From positions 341,912 through 405,911 of the forward strand of contig JAHHHA010000001.1 in NCBI GenBank assembly GCA_019359615.1: 64,000 bases of DNA, given 5' to 3'. Under the pieces are notes generated by a model. It did no database searches. It was not told the DNA's origin and saw only the letters and a program-made list of their open reading frames with translations. Source of the DNA: Cyanosarcina radialis HA8281-LM2 (GTDB taxonomy: Bacteria > Cyanobacteriota > Cyanobacteriia > Cyanobacteriales > CCAP-1448). A program made the translations under genes and the position numbers. Shown piece by piece: positions 36,418-46,103 of this stretch. Every line of letters starts with the position of its first letter. Within the stretch, counting starts at the first letter, position 1.

Positions 36418-37794
36418 ATGAACTTAGTTGGCGAGGTGCAAAGGCGATCGAAGGAGGATTGGCTTGTCGGAATTGATGGTGATGAATTTGTTCGTTTGAC
36501 TGAGGAGTTGTTGGGGCAATTAGAGCGATCGATTCGATCTGGTAATTTGCCTAATATATTATTGGCTGAATCGGATTCGCTGCGTTTTTTATCTGGATTT
36601 GTTGCTGCTTGTGCTGCTGGATGTCCGGTTTTTCTCTGCAATCCTAATTGGGGTGAATCTGAATGGCAGCAAGTTTTTAATTTAGTTAATCCCGATTTAA
36701 TTTGGGGAAAACCTCTAAATTATTCTCCCCCTCTCCCTCTCTCCCCCTCTCCCTCTCTCCCCCTCTCCAGACTAATTATGATTCCTACTGGGGGAACGTC
36801 TGGGCAAGTTCGTTTTGCTATGCACACCTGGGAAACGCTGACGGCTTCTGTTCGAGGATTTTGTCAATATTTTGGAGTCGATCGCGTTAATTCTTTTTGC
36901 GTTCTACCTCTATATCACGTTAGTGGTTTGATGCAGTTTATGCGAGCGTTTGTTACTGGCGGATCTTTAGTAATTAAAAGCTTTAAAAACCTAGATTTAG
37001 AGCGAGAACAAGAAATCGAATTAGAAAAGTTTTTTATTTCTTTAGTGCCAACTCAGTTGCAGCATCTTTTGTTCGATCGCTCGACGTGGCTGTCTAGGTT
37101 TCACACAGTGTTATTAGGTGGCGCACCTGCTTGGAACGAACTGTTATCGGCTGCTAGAGTTAATAAAATTAGATTATCGCCTACCTATGGCATGACGGAA
37201 ACTGCTTCTCAAATTGTTACGCTCAAACCAGAAGATTTCCTCAATGGAAATGATGGCTGCGGTCGAGTTTTGCCCCATGCTAAAGTTGAAATCATTGGTG
37301 AAAATGATGAGATATTAGGTAGCGATCGCCCTGGTATAATTTCGATTCAATCAGATTCATTAGCTCTAGGTTATTATCCTGATAAATTCCAAGAACAGAA
37401 TTATTTTATTACAGACGATCTAGGTTATTTTGACGACAGGGGGTATTTAAATTTAGTCGGGCGTAATAGCGATAAAATTATTACTGGTGGCGAAAATGTC
37501 TTTCCTTTAGAGGTAGAATCAGCAATTAAAAATACTCAACTAGTAAGCGATGTTTGCGTAATTGGCTTGCCCGATAATTATTGGGGTCAAGCGGTGACAG
37601 CAGTTTACGTGCCTTCAGATTCATTTGTCAGTGAGGAAGGTTTGAAAAATGCGATCGCTACCAAACTGAGTAAATTCAAACAACCTAAATATTGGATTCC
37701 AGTTGATGCTCTACCGCGAAGCGATCGAGGAAAATTAGACCGCAAACAGATGCTAAAAATAGCTCTTCGATCGCGAGCGTTCCGCGAGTATTAG
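36418..37794 (+). CDS. menE: 2-Succinylbenzoate--CoA ligase MenE
   Basis: A 458-residue adenylate-forming ligase that activates o-succinylbenzoate with CoA, the step after MenC. Motifs: the P-loop IPTGGTSG (about residues 122-129), SPTYGMTETASQ (about 258-269), the ITDDLGYFDDRGYLNLVGR hinge and C-terminal RSDRGKLDRKQM with the catalytic lysine. Residues about 102-118 (YSPPLPLSPSPSLPLS) are a translated CT-rich repeat just before the P-loop. The gap to menC holds GCAGAGGTGC-type repeats. menC and menE are probably co-transcribed. Confidence 0.88.
   Translation: MNLVGEVQRRSKEDWLVGIDGDEFVRLTEELLGQLERSIRSGNLPNILLAESDSLRFLSGFVAACAAGCPVFLCNPNWGESEWQQVFNLVNPDLIWGKPLNYSPPLPLSPSPSLPLSRLIMIPTGGTSGQVRFAMHTWETLTASVRGFCQYFGVDRVNSFCVLPLYHVSGLMQFMRAFVTGGSLVIKSFKNLDLEREQEIELEKFFISLVPTQLQHLLFDRSTWLSRFHTVLLGGAPAWNELLSAARVNKIRLSPTYGMTETASQIVTLKPEDFLNGNDGCGRVLPHAKVEIIGENDEILGSDRPGIISIQSDSLALGYYPDKFQEQNYFITDDLGYFDDRGYLNLVGRNSDKIITGGENVFPLEVESAIKNTQLVSDVCVIGLPDNYWGQAVTAVYVPSDSFVSEEGLKNAIATKLSKFKQPKYWIPVDALPRSDRGKLDRKQMLKIALRSRAFREY
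36721..36771. repeat. CT-rich repeat insertion inside menE
   Basis: CTCCCCCTCTCCCTCT-type units read in frame as a Pro/Ser/Leu stretch of about 17 residues just ahead of the ATP-binding P-loop. Confidence 0.8.
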
Positions 37795-37804
37795 CGAGCG
37801 GGAT

Positions 37805-39055
37805 TTAAAGATCTGATATTGGCAAAATGTCGGTGATTTTAACTTTGATTTGCCCTTGTCCCAATTGAATATCGAGTTCTTGTCCTAACGATAAATCTGC
37901 GGTAGAACGAGCGATCGCACCATTTTCGGTTCTGACTACAGCATAACCTCGTTGCAATACTACTTTTGGATCGATCGTTGCGAGCTTTTGCCCCAAAAAA
38001 TCGCACTGTTGGATCTCTTTTTCCAGGCGTTGCTTGGTAGCTCGAATTAAATTTTGCCGTAAAGCAGCGATCGCTTGCATCTCTTGTCGAACTTGTCGAT
38101 CTAAGCGCAATTGTCGGCAGCGATTTTGTAATAGTTGCAGGCGGTTTTGAGCCGCTGCTAAATGTTGTCGCGCCGCCGCTGCCAAAGCCATAATTCTCGA
38201 TCGATGTTCGGCGTACAGTTCTGCTAATTCTGGAACTGCGGTTTCGGCGGCAGCGGTGGGAGTGTGGGCGCAAATATCGGCTACTAAATCGGCTAAAGAT
38301 TCATCTCGCTGATGCCCGATGCCAGTAATTATGGGGATATTACAAGTTGCGATCGCTCTTACTACCCGTTCGTCATTAAAACAAGCTAATTCCTCAACCG
38401 CACCTCCTCCCCGTGCTAAAATCAACGCCTCGGCCCTGCCATCTTGCTGCACTCGATCGATCGCATTTACGATCGAATCTGGGGCTTGTTCGCCCTGCAC
38501 GATGGCGGGAGAGAACAGGACGTGCAATCCAGGGTAGCGCCCTCTCAAGGTTTTTTGAATGTCTCCCCACGCCGCCGCTTGGGGGGAAGTAACCACAGCA
38601 ATAACTTGCGGATGATTGGGAAGCGATCGTTTTCTTTCGACATCGAACAATCCTTCGGCTGCCAAGCGATTTTTCAGCCGTCGATACTGCATGGCCTGCA
38701 ACCCTTCCCCGGCTGGCAAGGCGTACCAAACTGTCAACTGATACTGTCCCCGTGGGGGATAGAGTCGAATGCTGCCCAACACCAGTAATTGCTCTCCCGG
38801 TACGGGCAAATGTGCCAGTTTATCGGCTTGATGGTTCCAAATGACGCAACTAATCGCTGCCTTGCCATCGACATCTTGCAGCGTGAAAAAGACCCCACTG
38901 CGATGCTGGTTGGCGCTGGATACTTCACCCACCAGCCACACCTGGTGCAAGCGATCGTCTTCTTCTAATAATTCCTGGATGTAAGTCGTCAATCCGCCGA
39001 CTGAGAGGACTGTATCTGGAATAAAATTGCCGATTTCAGCATCCATAAACGTCAA
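37805..39055 (-). CDS. xseA: Exodeoxyribonuclease VII large subunit XseA
   Basis: A 416-residue protein with an N-terminal OB fold (LPDTVLSVGGLTTYIQELLEE-like start, VWLVGEVSSANQHRSGVFFTLQD) and the catalytic core of exonuclease VII (IAVVTSPQAAAWGDI, LILARGGGAVEEL, ITGIGHQRDESLADLVAD), followed by the long helical arm (RQNLIRATKQRLEKEIQQCD) and a C-terminal strand domain (VVLQRGYAVVR). It degrades single-stranded DNA with XseB, not found next door. It converges with menE, ten bases between stops. Confidence 0.9.
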   Translation of the reverse strand: MTFMDAEIGNFIPDTVLSVGGLTTYIQELLEEDDRLHQVWLVGEVSSANQHRSGVFFTLQDVDGKAAISCVIWNHQADKLAHLPVPGEQLLVLGSIRLYPPRGQYQLTVWYALPAGEGLQAMQYRRLKNRLAAEGLFDVERKRSLPNHPQVIAVVTSPQAAAWGDIQKTLRGRYPGLHVLFSPAIVQGEQAPDSIVNAIDRVQQDGRAEALILARGGGAVEELACFNDERVVRAIATCNIPIITGIGHQRDESLADLVADICAHTPTAAAETAVPELAELYAEHRSRIMALAAAARQHLAAAQNRLQLLQNRCRQLRLDRQVRQEMQAIAALRQNLIRATKQRLEKEIQQCDFLGQKLATIDPKVVLQRGYAVVRTENGAIARSTADLSLGQELDIQLGQGQIKVKITDILPISDL

Positions 39056-39159
39056 ATCAATGTATTTGCTCTATTTTTGCCAAAAGACTCTAAAATTACG
39101 ACTATTACTTATTTTGACAAATCTGGATTTTCCGAAAAATACCTGTTAAAATAATACAG

Positions 39160-39345
39160 ATGTACCATTTAGGGATAGAAGTTCAGGAGTATTTCCTAAC
39201 GGAAACGCTGCGCGAACAGAATGAAAGCTGGGCAAAGGGTTTAACCGATCGCTTCCTTTTAGACTACCCTGAAGATAAGGTTTTGAGGGAGTTGGAAAGC
39301 TCTTCGATCGAAGTTAATGATGGTTTCATAATTCATCATTCATAA
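39160..39345 (+). CDS. Small hypothetical protein upstream of recA
   Basis: A 61-codon frame ([20 protein letters not shown], ending in a repeat-coded NDGFIIHHS). It lies in the recA leader, its last codons run into CATAATTCATCATT repeats, and no family is recognised. It may be a real short gene or chance. Confidence 0.3.
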   Translation: MYHLGIEVQEYFLTETLREQNESWAKGLTDRFLLDYPEDKVLRELESSSIEVNDGFIIHHS

Positions 39346-39368
39346 TTCATCATTCAGTTGAGGCATTA

Positions 39369-40442
39369 ATGGCTGTACAAATTACCACTAATCCGGAAAA
39401 GCAAAAAGCCTTAGATTTAGTGCTAAACCAGATAGAGCGGAGTTTTGGGAAAGGAGCGATCGTCCGGTTGGGTGATGCCACCCGCATGAAAGTTGAAACT
39501 GTTTCTAGCGGTTCGATGACGCTGGATTTGGCTTTAGGTGGTGGGTTGCCTAAAGGCAGAATTATTGAAATTTACGGACCGGAAAGTTCTGGGAAAACTA
39601 CTTTAGCACTGCACGCGATCGCCGAAATTCAAAAAGCTGGTGGGATTGCCGCTTTTGTCGATGCCGAACACGCCCTCGATCCGGCTTACTCTGGGGTTCT
39701 CGGCGTTGATATTGCCAACCTGTTAGTTTCTCAACCCGACACCGGAGAAGCGGGACTGGAAATCGTCGATCAGTTAGTGCGTTCCGCCGCTGTCGATATT
39801 GTCGTCATCGACTCGGTAGCCGCCCTCGTCCCCCGTGCTGAGATTGAAGGCGATATGGGCGATGCTCACGTCGGCTTGCAAGCCCGGTTAATGAGCCAAG
39901 CCCTGCGGAAGATCGCTGGTAATATCGGTAAATCTGGCTGTACGGTGATTTTCCTCAACCAACTGCGGCAAAAAATCGGCGTTACCTATGGCAACCCAGA
40001 AACTACTACTGGTGGTAATGCGCTCAAATTCTATGCCTCGGTGCGTTTAGACATTCGCCGGATTCAAACTCTGAAAAAAGCCAATGAAGGAGAGTATGGC
40101 ATCCGGGCTAAAGTCAAGGTGGCAAAGAATAAAGTCGCCCCTCCCTTCCGAGTAGCTGAATTTGACATTATCTTTGGCAAAGGCATTTCTACTCTGGGCT
40201 GTTTGATGGATATCGCCGAAGAAACTGGTGTAGTCACCCGTCGGGGAGCTTGGTACAGCTACGATGGCGACAACATCGCTCAAGGTCGAGAAAATGCCAT
40301 TAAGTATTTGGAAGATAACCCGGAAATTGCCAAGAAAGTGCAGCAGCAAGTGTTAGAGAAACTCGATAAAGGTGCTATGGTTTCAGCTAATTCTGTCGCT
40401 CATGTAGATGAAGATGACGATGAATTAGGCGACGAAGATTAG
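39369..40442 (+). CDS. recA: Recombinase RecA
   Basis: A 357-residue RecA: Walker [10 protein letters not shown] (about residues 70-78), VDAEHALDP, Walker B-like [14 protein letters not shown], loop 1 EIEGDMGD, the [11 protein letters not shown] segment, loop 2 [21 protein letters not shown] and an acidic tail ([11 protein letters not shown]). It drives homologous recombination and, where LexA responds, the SOS response. No clear LexA box could be picked in the upstream 300 bases. It ends in a strong hairpin terminator. Confidence 0.97.
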   Translation: MAVQITTNPEKQKALDLVLNQIERSFGKGAIVRLGDATRMKVETVSSGSMTLDLALGGGLPKGRIIEIYGPESSGKTTLALHAIAEIQKAGGIAAFVDAEHALDPAYSGVLGVDIANLLVSQPDTGEAGLEIVDQLVRSAAVDIVVIDSVAALVPRAEIEGDMGDAHVGLQARLMSQALRKIAGNIGKSGCTVIFLNQLRQKIGVTYGNPETTTGGNALKFYASVRLDIRRIQTLKKANEGEYGIRAKVKVAKNKVAPPFRVAEFDIIFGKGISTLGCLMDIAEETGVVTRRGAWYSYDGDNIAQGRENAIKYLEDNPEIAKKVQQQVLEKLDKGAMVSANSVAHVDEDDDELGDED

Positions 40443-40460
40443 CAGCTTCTGTGTAGAGAT

Positions 40461-40497
40461 GTAGAGACGTAGCAGTGCTACGTCTCTACAATTTTTT
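40461..40497 (+). terminator. Terminator of recA
   Basis: GTAGAGACGTAGCA and TGCTACGTCTCTAC are perfectly complementary and separated by one base, followed by AATTTTTT. It starts 19 bases past the recA stop and ends just before the convergent gene's stop. Similar GTAGAGACG hairpins are a common cyanobacterial repeat, so it may be both. Confidence 0.8.
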
Positions 40498-40499
40498 AC

Positions 40500-41123
40500 C
40501 TAACGAACCAATTCTCCCAACCGTTTGAGAATCTGAAATACGCTTAACAAATCTCCTTCATTGCGAATGCCAAACAACTTAGAGGTAGCGTACTGGGGAG
40601 AATCGGCTTTGACTAATTTGACAAACATGAAGCTACTACCGTTGGTAAGCAACCCGAACGTAGGTCGATCGACTTGGGGGCATCCCAACATATAGCATAG
40701 AATTTGAGCTAGTCCAGCTTCAACCGAAAACGAAACTCGTTTCGACTCTACCACCAGCACCCACAGACGATCTTGCAATACTAGGGTGTCTAGAGAGCCA
40801 GTAATTAAAATTCCTTCATCTTCTTGGGCAATCTCGACAGGGAGTTCCGAACGGACATGAAAAGGTGGCAGGTAAAAGCCCAAAAGGAACAGCAAGGGAT
40901 CGACTACTGACATCCGAATTACATCTTCTAACAGTGGTGGATAGTTCAGCAGGTTAAGGAATCCTTCGAGCAGGCGATCGAGAAATTGTTTTTCTCCTTC
41001 ACTCAGCGATGGTAAGTCATGTTGCCATTCTGGGAAAAACTGCTTGTCCCTGACTAACTGAAGACCGAAATCATCAATTAGAGTCCGCAGAGTGACGTTT
41101 TTGGCTTGGATGACTGATACCAT
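40500..41123 (-). CDS. PD-(D/E)XK nuclease-like protein (HsdR N-terminal type)
   Basis: A 207-residue protein with LPPFHVRSELPVEIAQEDEG and GSLDTLVLQDRLWVLVVESKR, the D...(V)ExK core of the restriction-endonuclease fold as in the N-terminal domain of type I HsdR subunits. No helicase part or methylase is nearby, so it is one of the free-standing proteins common in cyanobacteria. Nuclease activity is inferred. Convergent with recA. Confidence 0.6.
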   Translation of the reverse strand: MVSVIQAKNVTLRTLIDDFGLQLVRDKQFFPEWQHDLPSLSEGEKQFLDRLLEGFLNLLNYPPLLEDVIRMSVVDPLLFLLGFYLPPFHVRSELPVEIAQEDEGILITGSLDTLVLQDRLWVLVVESKRVSFSVEAGLAQILCYMLGCPQVDRPTFGLLTNGSSFMFVKLVKADSPQYATSKLFGIRNEGDLLSVFQILKRLGELVR

Positions 41124-41236
41124 AGTAACTTCCCTTATAATCAGCTACTGAAAAAATACATATCGATGGCTGTTGGCTTTTTAAGACTTTTTTACAGCGA
41201 TTTGTAACCTAGTGAAGTACATAGTTGACGCTCTAT

Positions 41237-41275
41237 TACCGCAGATAAATACAGATAAACGCAGATAAACGCAGA
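41237..41275. repeat. ACGCAGATAA tandem repeats
   Basis: Three to four imperfect copies of a 12-base unit (ACGCAGATAAAC) downstream of uvrA. A related ACACAGATAAAC run lies near 23051. Confidence 0.7.
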
Positions 41276-41332
41276 TGAAAGTACACCTAATTTAACAGCG
41301 ATCGCACGACATCAACAACTTCATAAACGCTT

Positions 41333-44300
41333 TCACCTTCGATCGTCGATCGAGACTTCCAAAGTCTTACTTAAATAATGTCCCGTATGAGATGCTGAAT
41401 TTTTTGCTACTGCTTCAGGAGTGCCAACAGCGATAATTTCTCCTCCTTTGTCGCCACCTTCTGGACCTAAATCGACGACCCAATCGCAACAGCGAATTAC
41501 ATCTAAGTTGTGTTCGATGACTAAAATCGAATTGCCTTTATCTACTAAACGTTGCAGGACATCTAGTAACTTGTGAACGTCGTAGAAAGATAACCCTGTG
41601 GTCGGTTCGTCGATTAAATAAAGAGTTTTTCCTGTAGCGCGGCGAGACAATTCTGAAGCTAGTTTTACCCGTTGGGCTTCGCCACCAGATAAAGTTGGGG
41701 CGGTTTGTCCCAAGCGAATGTAACCCAAACCGACATCCATTAAAGTTTGCAACTTGGTGAAAGCACGCGGAATGTTTTGAAAGAATTCCACTGATTCTTC
41801 CACCGTCATATTCAAAACATCGGCAATAGATTTGTTTTTATATTTGACTTGCAGGGTTTCTCGGTTATATCTCGCCCCTTTACAAACTTCGCACTGTACG
41901 TACACGTCTGGCAGAAAATTCATCTCGATGACATTGACCCCTTGACCCCCACAAGCTTCGCATCTACCACCTTTAACGTTGAAAGAAAATTGCCCGGGTT
42001 TGTAACCCCTAGCTTTGGCTTCAATGGTTTGAGAAAACACTTCTCGAATCGGATCGAATACTCCCGTATAAGTAGCAGGATTAGAACGAGGAGTGCGCCC
42101 GATCGGGGATTGATCGATGACGATCGCTTTATCAATTGCATCCAATCCTTCTACAGCTTCGAGATTGGCAGGGAAAGCAACTCGACGGGTGAGATGATGT
42201 TGCAGTGCCGGATATAGTAGTTCGTTAATTAAAGTAGATTTTCCCGAACCCGAAACCCCAGTAACGCAAACCAGTTTTCCTAAAGGAATTTCGACATTTA
42301 GATGTTTGAGATTGTGGCGGTGGGCGTTTTTTAAAATTAGCGATCGCCCATTGCCTTCTCTCCTTTCAGCCGGAGTTTCAATAACTTTGCGTCCAGAAAG
42401 ATAAGCGCCCGTAAGTGAATCTTCTGCTGCGAATAACGTCTGTAAATTACCTTCAGCTACTATTTTGCCGCCATGAATTCCCGCTCTCGGACCGATATCG
42501 ACTAGATAGTCGGCCGATCGAATAGTTTCTTCATCGTGTTCGACTACGATTAAAGTATTTCCCAAATCGCGAAGCTTCATCAACGTTTTGAGCAATCGTC
42601 CGTTGTCTCGTTGGTGCAAACCGATACTCGGTTCGTCTAAAACGTAGAGAACGCCTGTTAAACCCGAACCGATTTGCGTTGCTAACCGAATGCGTTGGGC
42701 CTCACCTCCAGAAAGAGTCATAGCGGCGCGATCGAGGGTGAGATAATCTAAGCCCACATCGAGGAGAAATTGCAATCTGGCTTTAATTTCCCTCAATACC
42801 AAGTCGGCAATTTGGGCTTGGCGATCGCTCAGTTTTAAGTTGTCAACTCTTCCCCGACACTCTCGAATTGAAACCCCAGTCAAATCCGTAACGCGATATT
42901 GCCCCAGTCGAACGGCTAGTGCTTCCGGCTTCAACCTTTGTCCCTGACAAACTTCGCAAGGTCGCTCGACGATAAACTGTTCTAGTTTTTGTTTTTGCAA
43001 TTCCGAACCTTCATCGTACTGCCGCTGGAGGATAGGAATGACCCCACCATAGCGCCTGTAGTTGTTCCATTCTTCTACCCAGATCGCTTTTTCGGCACCG
43101 TGCAGCACGATCTGCTGTTGTTCGGCTGTCAAGAGATTCCACGGCGTATCGAGTTCAAACCCGTAAGCCTCACCCACGCTATAAAGCAACCCCAAATAGT
43201 AAGAGTCAATCGATTTTGGATTTTGGATTTTGGATTTTGGATTGGCTCCTTTTTTCCGAGTAGATTCAGAATCAAGTAAATTATTCTTGCTCCCCCTCTC
43301 CCCATCTCCCCATCTCCCTCTCCCCTCTCCTCCCCAAGGAGCGATCGCGCGATATAAAGGTGCTTCTGGATCGGGAATGACTAACTCTGGGGAGAAGGTT
43401 CGCCAGCTTCCCAAGCCGTGACATTGAGGACAAGCACCATAGGGAGAGTTGAAAGAGAACAAACGCGGCGAAAGTTCTTCCATTACTGCCCCATGTTCGG
43501 GACAAGCAAAGTTTTCTGAAAAAACTAATTCTTTTGGTATTTGTCGATAGTTATCGTCCTCATTTGTATGTGTTTCTCGTTCTAATTCTGCAACCTTATT
43601 TTCTTCAAGTTGTCGATAGTTTAGAAAATTTGTGCGTTTTGTGGTATTGTCTGTGGTATTGTCGTCAGACAAGTGTGTCGATATAGATGTAGCATTTAGC
43701 ACGTCGATGACCGCAATTCCGCTGGTATGACGCAAACAAGTAGTTAAAGAATCCGCCAAACGCTCTTCTATACCTGGTTTCTTAATCAGTCGATCGATTA
43801 CCACTTCGATCGTGTGGGTATAATTTTTATCTAGTTCGATCCCTTCAGCTAGTTCTCTGACTTCACCATCCACCTTGACGCGAACAAATCCTTCAGCGCC
43901 CAAACTGGATAGCAACTTGGCGTGAGTGCCTTTTTTACCGCGCACTACGGGTGCGAGGATTTGGAAACGAGTACCATCGGGAAGTGCCATGACGCGATCG
44001 CACATTTCGTCGATAGTTTGAGGTGCAATCGATCGATCGCAAATGGGACAATGAGGTGCGCCAGCCCGTCCGAACAGCAACCGCAGATAATCGTAAATTT
44101 CCGTTACCGTCCCCACCGTCGAACGAGGATTGTGAGAAGTCGATTTTTGATCGATCGAGATCGCCGGACTTAAGCCTTCGATCGCATCGACATCTGGCTT
44201 ATCTAGCTGTCCTAAAAATTGTCGAGCGTAAGCACTCAAAGATTCTACATAACGGCGTTGACCTTCGGCAAAGATGGTGTCGAAAGCCAAGGAAGACTTG

Positions 44301-44491
44301 CCCGAACCGGAGACACCCGTAAACACGATTAAGCGATCGCGGGGCAAGGTCAAATCGATATTTTTCAGGTTGTGCTGCCTCGCACCCCGAATCCGAATCG
44401 TATTATCGCTTTCTGGTTTTTGCATGGGAGGGCGATCGCCGTTTGCAAGCTCGGTTAACTGCATATCTGAGGGAGCGACAGCATCAGACAT
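41333..44491 (-). CDS. uvrA: Excinuclease ABC subunit A, UvrA, with two insertions
   Basis: UvrA finds DNA damage for nucleotide-excision repair. At 1052 residues it is about 100 longer than usual. Motifs: first Walker [11 protein letters not shown] (about 58-67), zinc CxxC pairs (CPICDRS near 148; CPQCHGLGS near 354; CEACGGQGV), two LSGGEAQR(I/V) signatures and a second GVSGSGKST. Insertion 1 (about residues 264-320) is a hydrophilic Thr/Asn/Asp/Glu-rich stretch; insertion 2 (about 387-428) is translated repeat ([11 protein letters not shown], then [11 protein letters not shown]). Both lie in the signature-I/UvrB-binding region outside the motifs. Confidence 0.93.
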   Translation of the reverse strand: MSDAVAPSDMQLTELANGDRPPMQKPESDNTIRIRGARQHNLKNIDLTLPRDRLIVFTGVSGSGKSSLAFDTIFAEGQRRYVESLSAYARQFLGQLDKPDVDAIEGLSPAISIDQKSTSHNPRSTVGTVTEIYDYLRLLFGRAGAPHCPICDRSIAPQTIDEMCDRVMALPDGTRFQILAPVVRGKKGTHAKLLSSLGAEGFVRVKVDGEVRELAEGIELDKNYTHTIEVVIDRLIKKPGIEERLADSLTTCLRHTSGIAVIDVLNATSISTHLSDDNTTDNTTKRTNFLNYRQLEENKVAELERETHTNEDDNYRQIPKELVFSENFACPEHGAVMEELSPRLFSFNSPYGACPQCHGLGSWRTFSPELVIPDPEAPLYRAIAPWGGEGRGRWGDGERGSKNNLLDSESTRKKGANPKSKIQNPKSIDSYYLGLLYSVGEAYGFELDTPWNLLTAEQQQIVLHGAEKAIWVEEWNNYRRYGGVIPILQRQYDEGSELQKQKLEQFIVERPCEVCQGQRLKPEALAVRLGQYRVTDLTGVSIRECRGRVDNLKLSDRQAQIADLVLREIKARLQFLLDVGLDYLTLDRAAMTLSGGEAQRIRLATQIGSGLTGVLYVLDEPSIGLHQRDNGRLLKTLMKLRDLGNTLIVVEHDEETIRSADYLVDIGPRAGIHGGKIVAEGNLQTLFAAEDSLTGAYLSGRKVIETPAERREGNGRSLILKNAHRHNLKHLNVEIPLGKLVCVTGVSGSGKSTLINELLYPALQHHLTRRVAFPANLEAVEGLDAIDKAIVIDQSPIGRTPRSNPATYTGVFDPIREVFSQTIEAKARGYKPGQFSFNVKGGRCEACGGQGVNVIEMNFLPDVYVQCEVCKGARYNRETLQVKYKNKSIADVLNMTVEESVEFFQNIPRAFTKLQTLMDVGLGYIRLGQTAPTLSGGEAQRVKLASELSRRATGKTLYLIDEPTTGLSFYDVHKLLDVLQRLVDKGNSILVIEHNLDVIRCCDWVVDLGPEGGDKGGEIIAVGTPEAVAKNSASHTGHYLSKTLEVSIDDRR
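43208..43333. repeat. Repeat insertion inside uvrA
   Basis: Two repeat types side by side: TTTTGGA heptamers (about 43217-43243) and CTCCCCAT octamers (about 43291-43330), all read in the uvrA frame. Confidence 0.85.
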
Positions 44492-44540
44492 AGAAGTACA
44501 GAAGTACCATAATAGACTTCTTAACCATCTTAGATACTAT

Positions 44541-45032
44541 TTAGCGATCTTCGTTAACTAGTCCTAAAACTCTGTTGTACAGAGGTTCGGCAATCCAAAA
44601 CCCAGCTTGGTCAATGAGAGCATCCAACAGCGGCTTAACCTCAGCAACCCAACCCTGACTTTTTGCTTCCACTAAGATCCCTAATATCCCCGTGTATTGC
44701 AGATTTAATCTAGCCGCTACCAGACGACCGCGCCGTTCGTCGATTAAAACTCGATCGGCTTGCACTTCAACTGCCAGAGCAATGGCCTCAGCTTCTCCAG
44801 GATCGAGTTCGTCGCTCAATGCTTCAACGAGCAGGCGATCGGTAACAGCACGAGTTTCAATCCAATCGAAAGTTTGTACTTCTGTAGCGCCTGCAACGGG
44901 GAAACTAGGGTCAGTCAACTCTCGATAAACAGCTTCGGGAATTAAAACTGTGCCATAAAGTTGTTGTAAAAGGTAGAGGCGATCGATCGCTGCCAGATTA
45001 TTGATAGCTGACGTATCGCTAACAACAGTCAC
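44541..45032 (-). CDS. DUF3368 PIN-domain toxin
   Basis: A 163-residue PIN-like protein of the DUF3368 family: VVSDTSAINNLAAIDRLYLL at the N-terminus, DELDPGEAEAIALAVEV in the middle and DRVLIDERRGRLVAARL, which give the acidic active-site residues. It is a putative RNase toxin. It begins inside the stop of the UPF0175 antitoxin gene (four-base overlap), the usual pairing. A relic of another copy's last residues lies at 47170. Confidence 0.8.
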   Translation of the reverse strand: MTVVSDTSAINNLAAIDRLYLLQQLYGTVLIPEAVYRELTDPSFPVAGATEVQTFDWIETRAVTDRLLVEALSDELDPGEAEAIALAVEVQADRVLIDERRGRLVAARLNLQYTGILGILVEAKSQGWVAEVKPLLDALIDQAGFWIAEPLYNRVLGLVNEDR

Positions 45033-45274
45033 AGCCTGCCTATTTCCCGCAGATTTTTCAGATCTCGATCGAAATCTTCTACTCCGTAATGCACGGGAAT
45101 TTGACGGCTGGCGAGTAGGTGTTGAAAAGCTACTCGGTGCATACCTGCAAACCGACTGGCTTGAGCTAGGGTTAGCTTTTCTTTTTGAAATAACATCACA
45201 GCAATTTCCTGACGCATTTCGGCTTCGGTCATGCGGGTGGCGGTTAAAACTTCGTCAGGGACAATAACGCTCAT
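45029..45274 (-). CDS. UPF0175 antitoxin
   Basis: An 81-residue UPF0175 protein: MRQEIAVMLFQKEKLTLAQA followed by SRFAGMHRVAFQHLLASRQI, a helix-turn-helix-like pattern, and PVHYGVEDFDRDL. UPF0175 genes typically precede DUF3368 toxins. It probably binds both toxin and promoter. Confidence 0.8.
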   Translation of the reverse strand: MSVIVPDEVLTATRMTEAEMRQEIAVMLFQKEKLTLAQASRFAGMHRVAFQHLLASRQIPVHYGVEDFDRDLKNLREIGRL

Positions 45275-45324
45275 AGTTCATCTATCTCTACCACTACTAT
45301 TTTACGCCCCTACTAAGTGAAGTT

Positions 45325-45368
45325 GCGATCGCTAGCTTCCCAAGTCATAACTCTACTTTGGCGATCGC
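45325..45368. repeat. 44-bp direct repeat, left copy
   Basis: GCGATCGCTAGCTTCCCAAG to TTTGGCGATCGC; matches 46060-46103 at all but about three positions and flanks the protease cassette between. Confidence 0.9.
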
Positions 45369-45430
45369 TAGAGAACAACACGATCTGGTGATATGAGAAA
45401 ATAAAGTATTAGCACGTTTGTTCCAGTCCT

Positions 45431-45646
45431 ATGACTCCAGTAGATCTGTTTCCCACTCTCAGAAATTTGCCTCGTGCAGAAAAATTGCAAGTCATGCAAT
45501 TTCTAATTGCAGAGTTAGCTAGAGAAGAAGAACCAACCCTACAAGCTGGGGCCACCTACTCACTTTGGTCCCCACTCAATTCACACGCAGCCGCTCGTCA
45601 ACTCGGTCAACTCTTGGAATCAGATCGAACGTTGCCCAATGCTTAA
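45431..45646 (+). CDS. Small partner protein of the third protease cassette
   Basis: A 71-residue protein (MTPVDLFPTLRNLPRAEKLQ, VMQFLIAELAREEEP) with the helical LPxxEKLxVMxFL pattern seen in many small cyanobacterial antitoxin-like proteins. The C-terminal half is less ordered. It overlaps the protease gene by eight bases. It is not alike in sequence to the partners at 23608 and 25321, although the arrangement is the same. Confidence 0.65.
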   Translation: MTPVDLFPTLRNLPRAEKLQVMQFLIAELAREEEPTLQAGATYSLWSPLNSHAAARQLGQLLESDRTLPNA

Positions 45647-46055
45647 CGCTCAGAGATTTAGCTTTACAGAAGGGTTTGATACCTTCGGCGTTCCCGATGC
45701 CCTGCCTCAATTACCTCTATTGTTGACCTATCGAAGTTCGTCGGTAGAGGTTGCAGCCCTGCTAGATACAGGTGCAAGTGTCAACGTGTTGCCCTATAGC
45801 GTTGGAGTTCAACTGGGGGCAGTTTGGGAGGAGCAGACAACATCTGTCATGCTGGCTGGTAACTTGGCTGCGATCGAAGCACGGGGTTTACTGGTTTCGG
45901 CACGAATTGGCAATTTCGCTCCAGTGAGATTAGTTTTTGCCTGGAGTTTGTCTGATGATACCCCTTTGCTATTGGGTCGAATGAATTTTTTCCTAGAATT
46001 CGATGTTTGTTTCTACCGATCGCAGCTGGCGTTGGAAATTCGTCCTAAGTCGTAA
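45639..46055 (+). CDS. Retropepsin-like aspartic protease, third cassette
   Basis: A 138-residue protein with a classical single DTGAS catalytic loop (VAALLDTGASVNVLPYSVG, about residues 39-57) and the matching LLLGRMNFF hydrophobic-Gly motif near 111-119, as in retroviral-type proteases that work as dimers. No signal peptide or other domain. It overlaps its partner gene by eight bases. It is more distant from the proteases at 23304 and 24965 than they are from each other. A relic of its first 15 codons lies at 48101. Confidence 0.75.
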   Translation: MLNAQRFSFTEGFDTFGVPDALPQLPLLLTYRSSSVEVAALLDTGASVNVLPYSVGVQLGAVWEEQTTSVMLAGNLAAIEARGLLVSARIGNFAPVRLVFAWSLSDDTPLLLGRMNFFLEFDVCFYRSQLALEIRPKS

Positions 46056-46059
46056 AGAC

Positions 46060-46103
46060 GCGATCGCTAGTTTCCTAAGTCATAACTCTACTTTAGCGAT
46101 CGC
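46060..46103. repeat. 44-bp direct repeat, right copy
   Basis: Matches 45325-45368. It starts just past the protease stop, and its last GCGATCGC is shared with the start of the 182-bp repeat at 46096. Confidence 0.9.
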
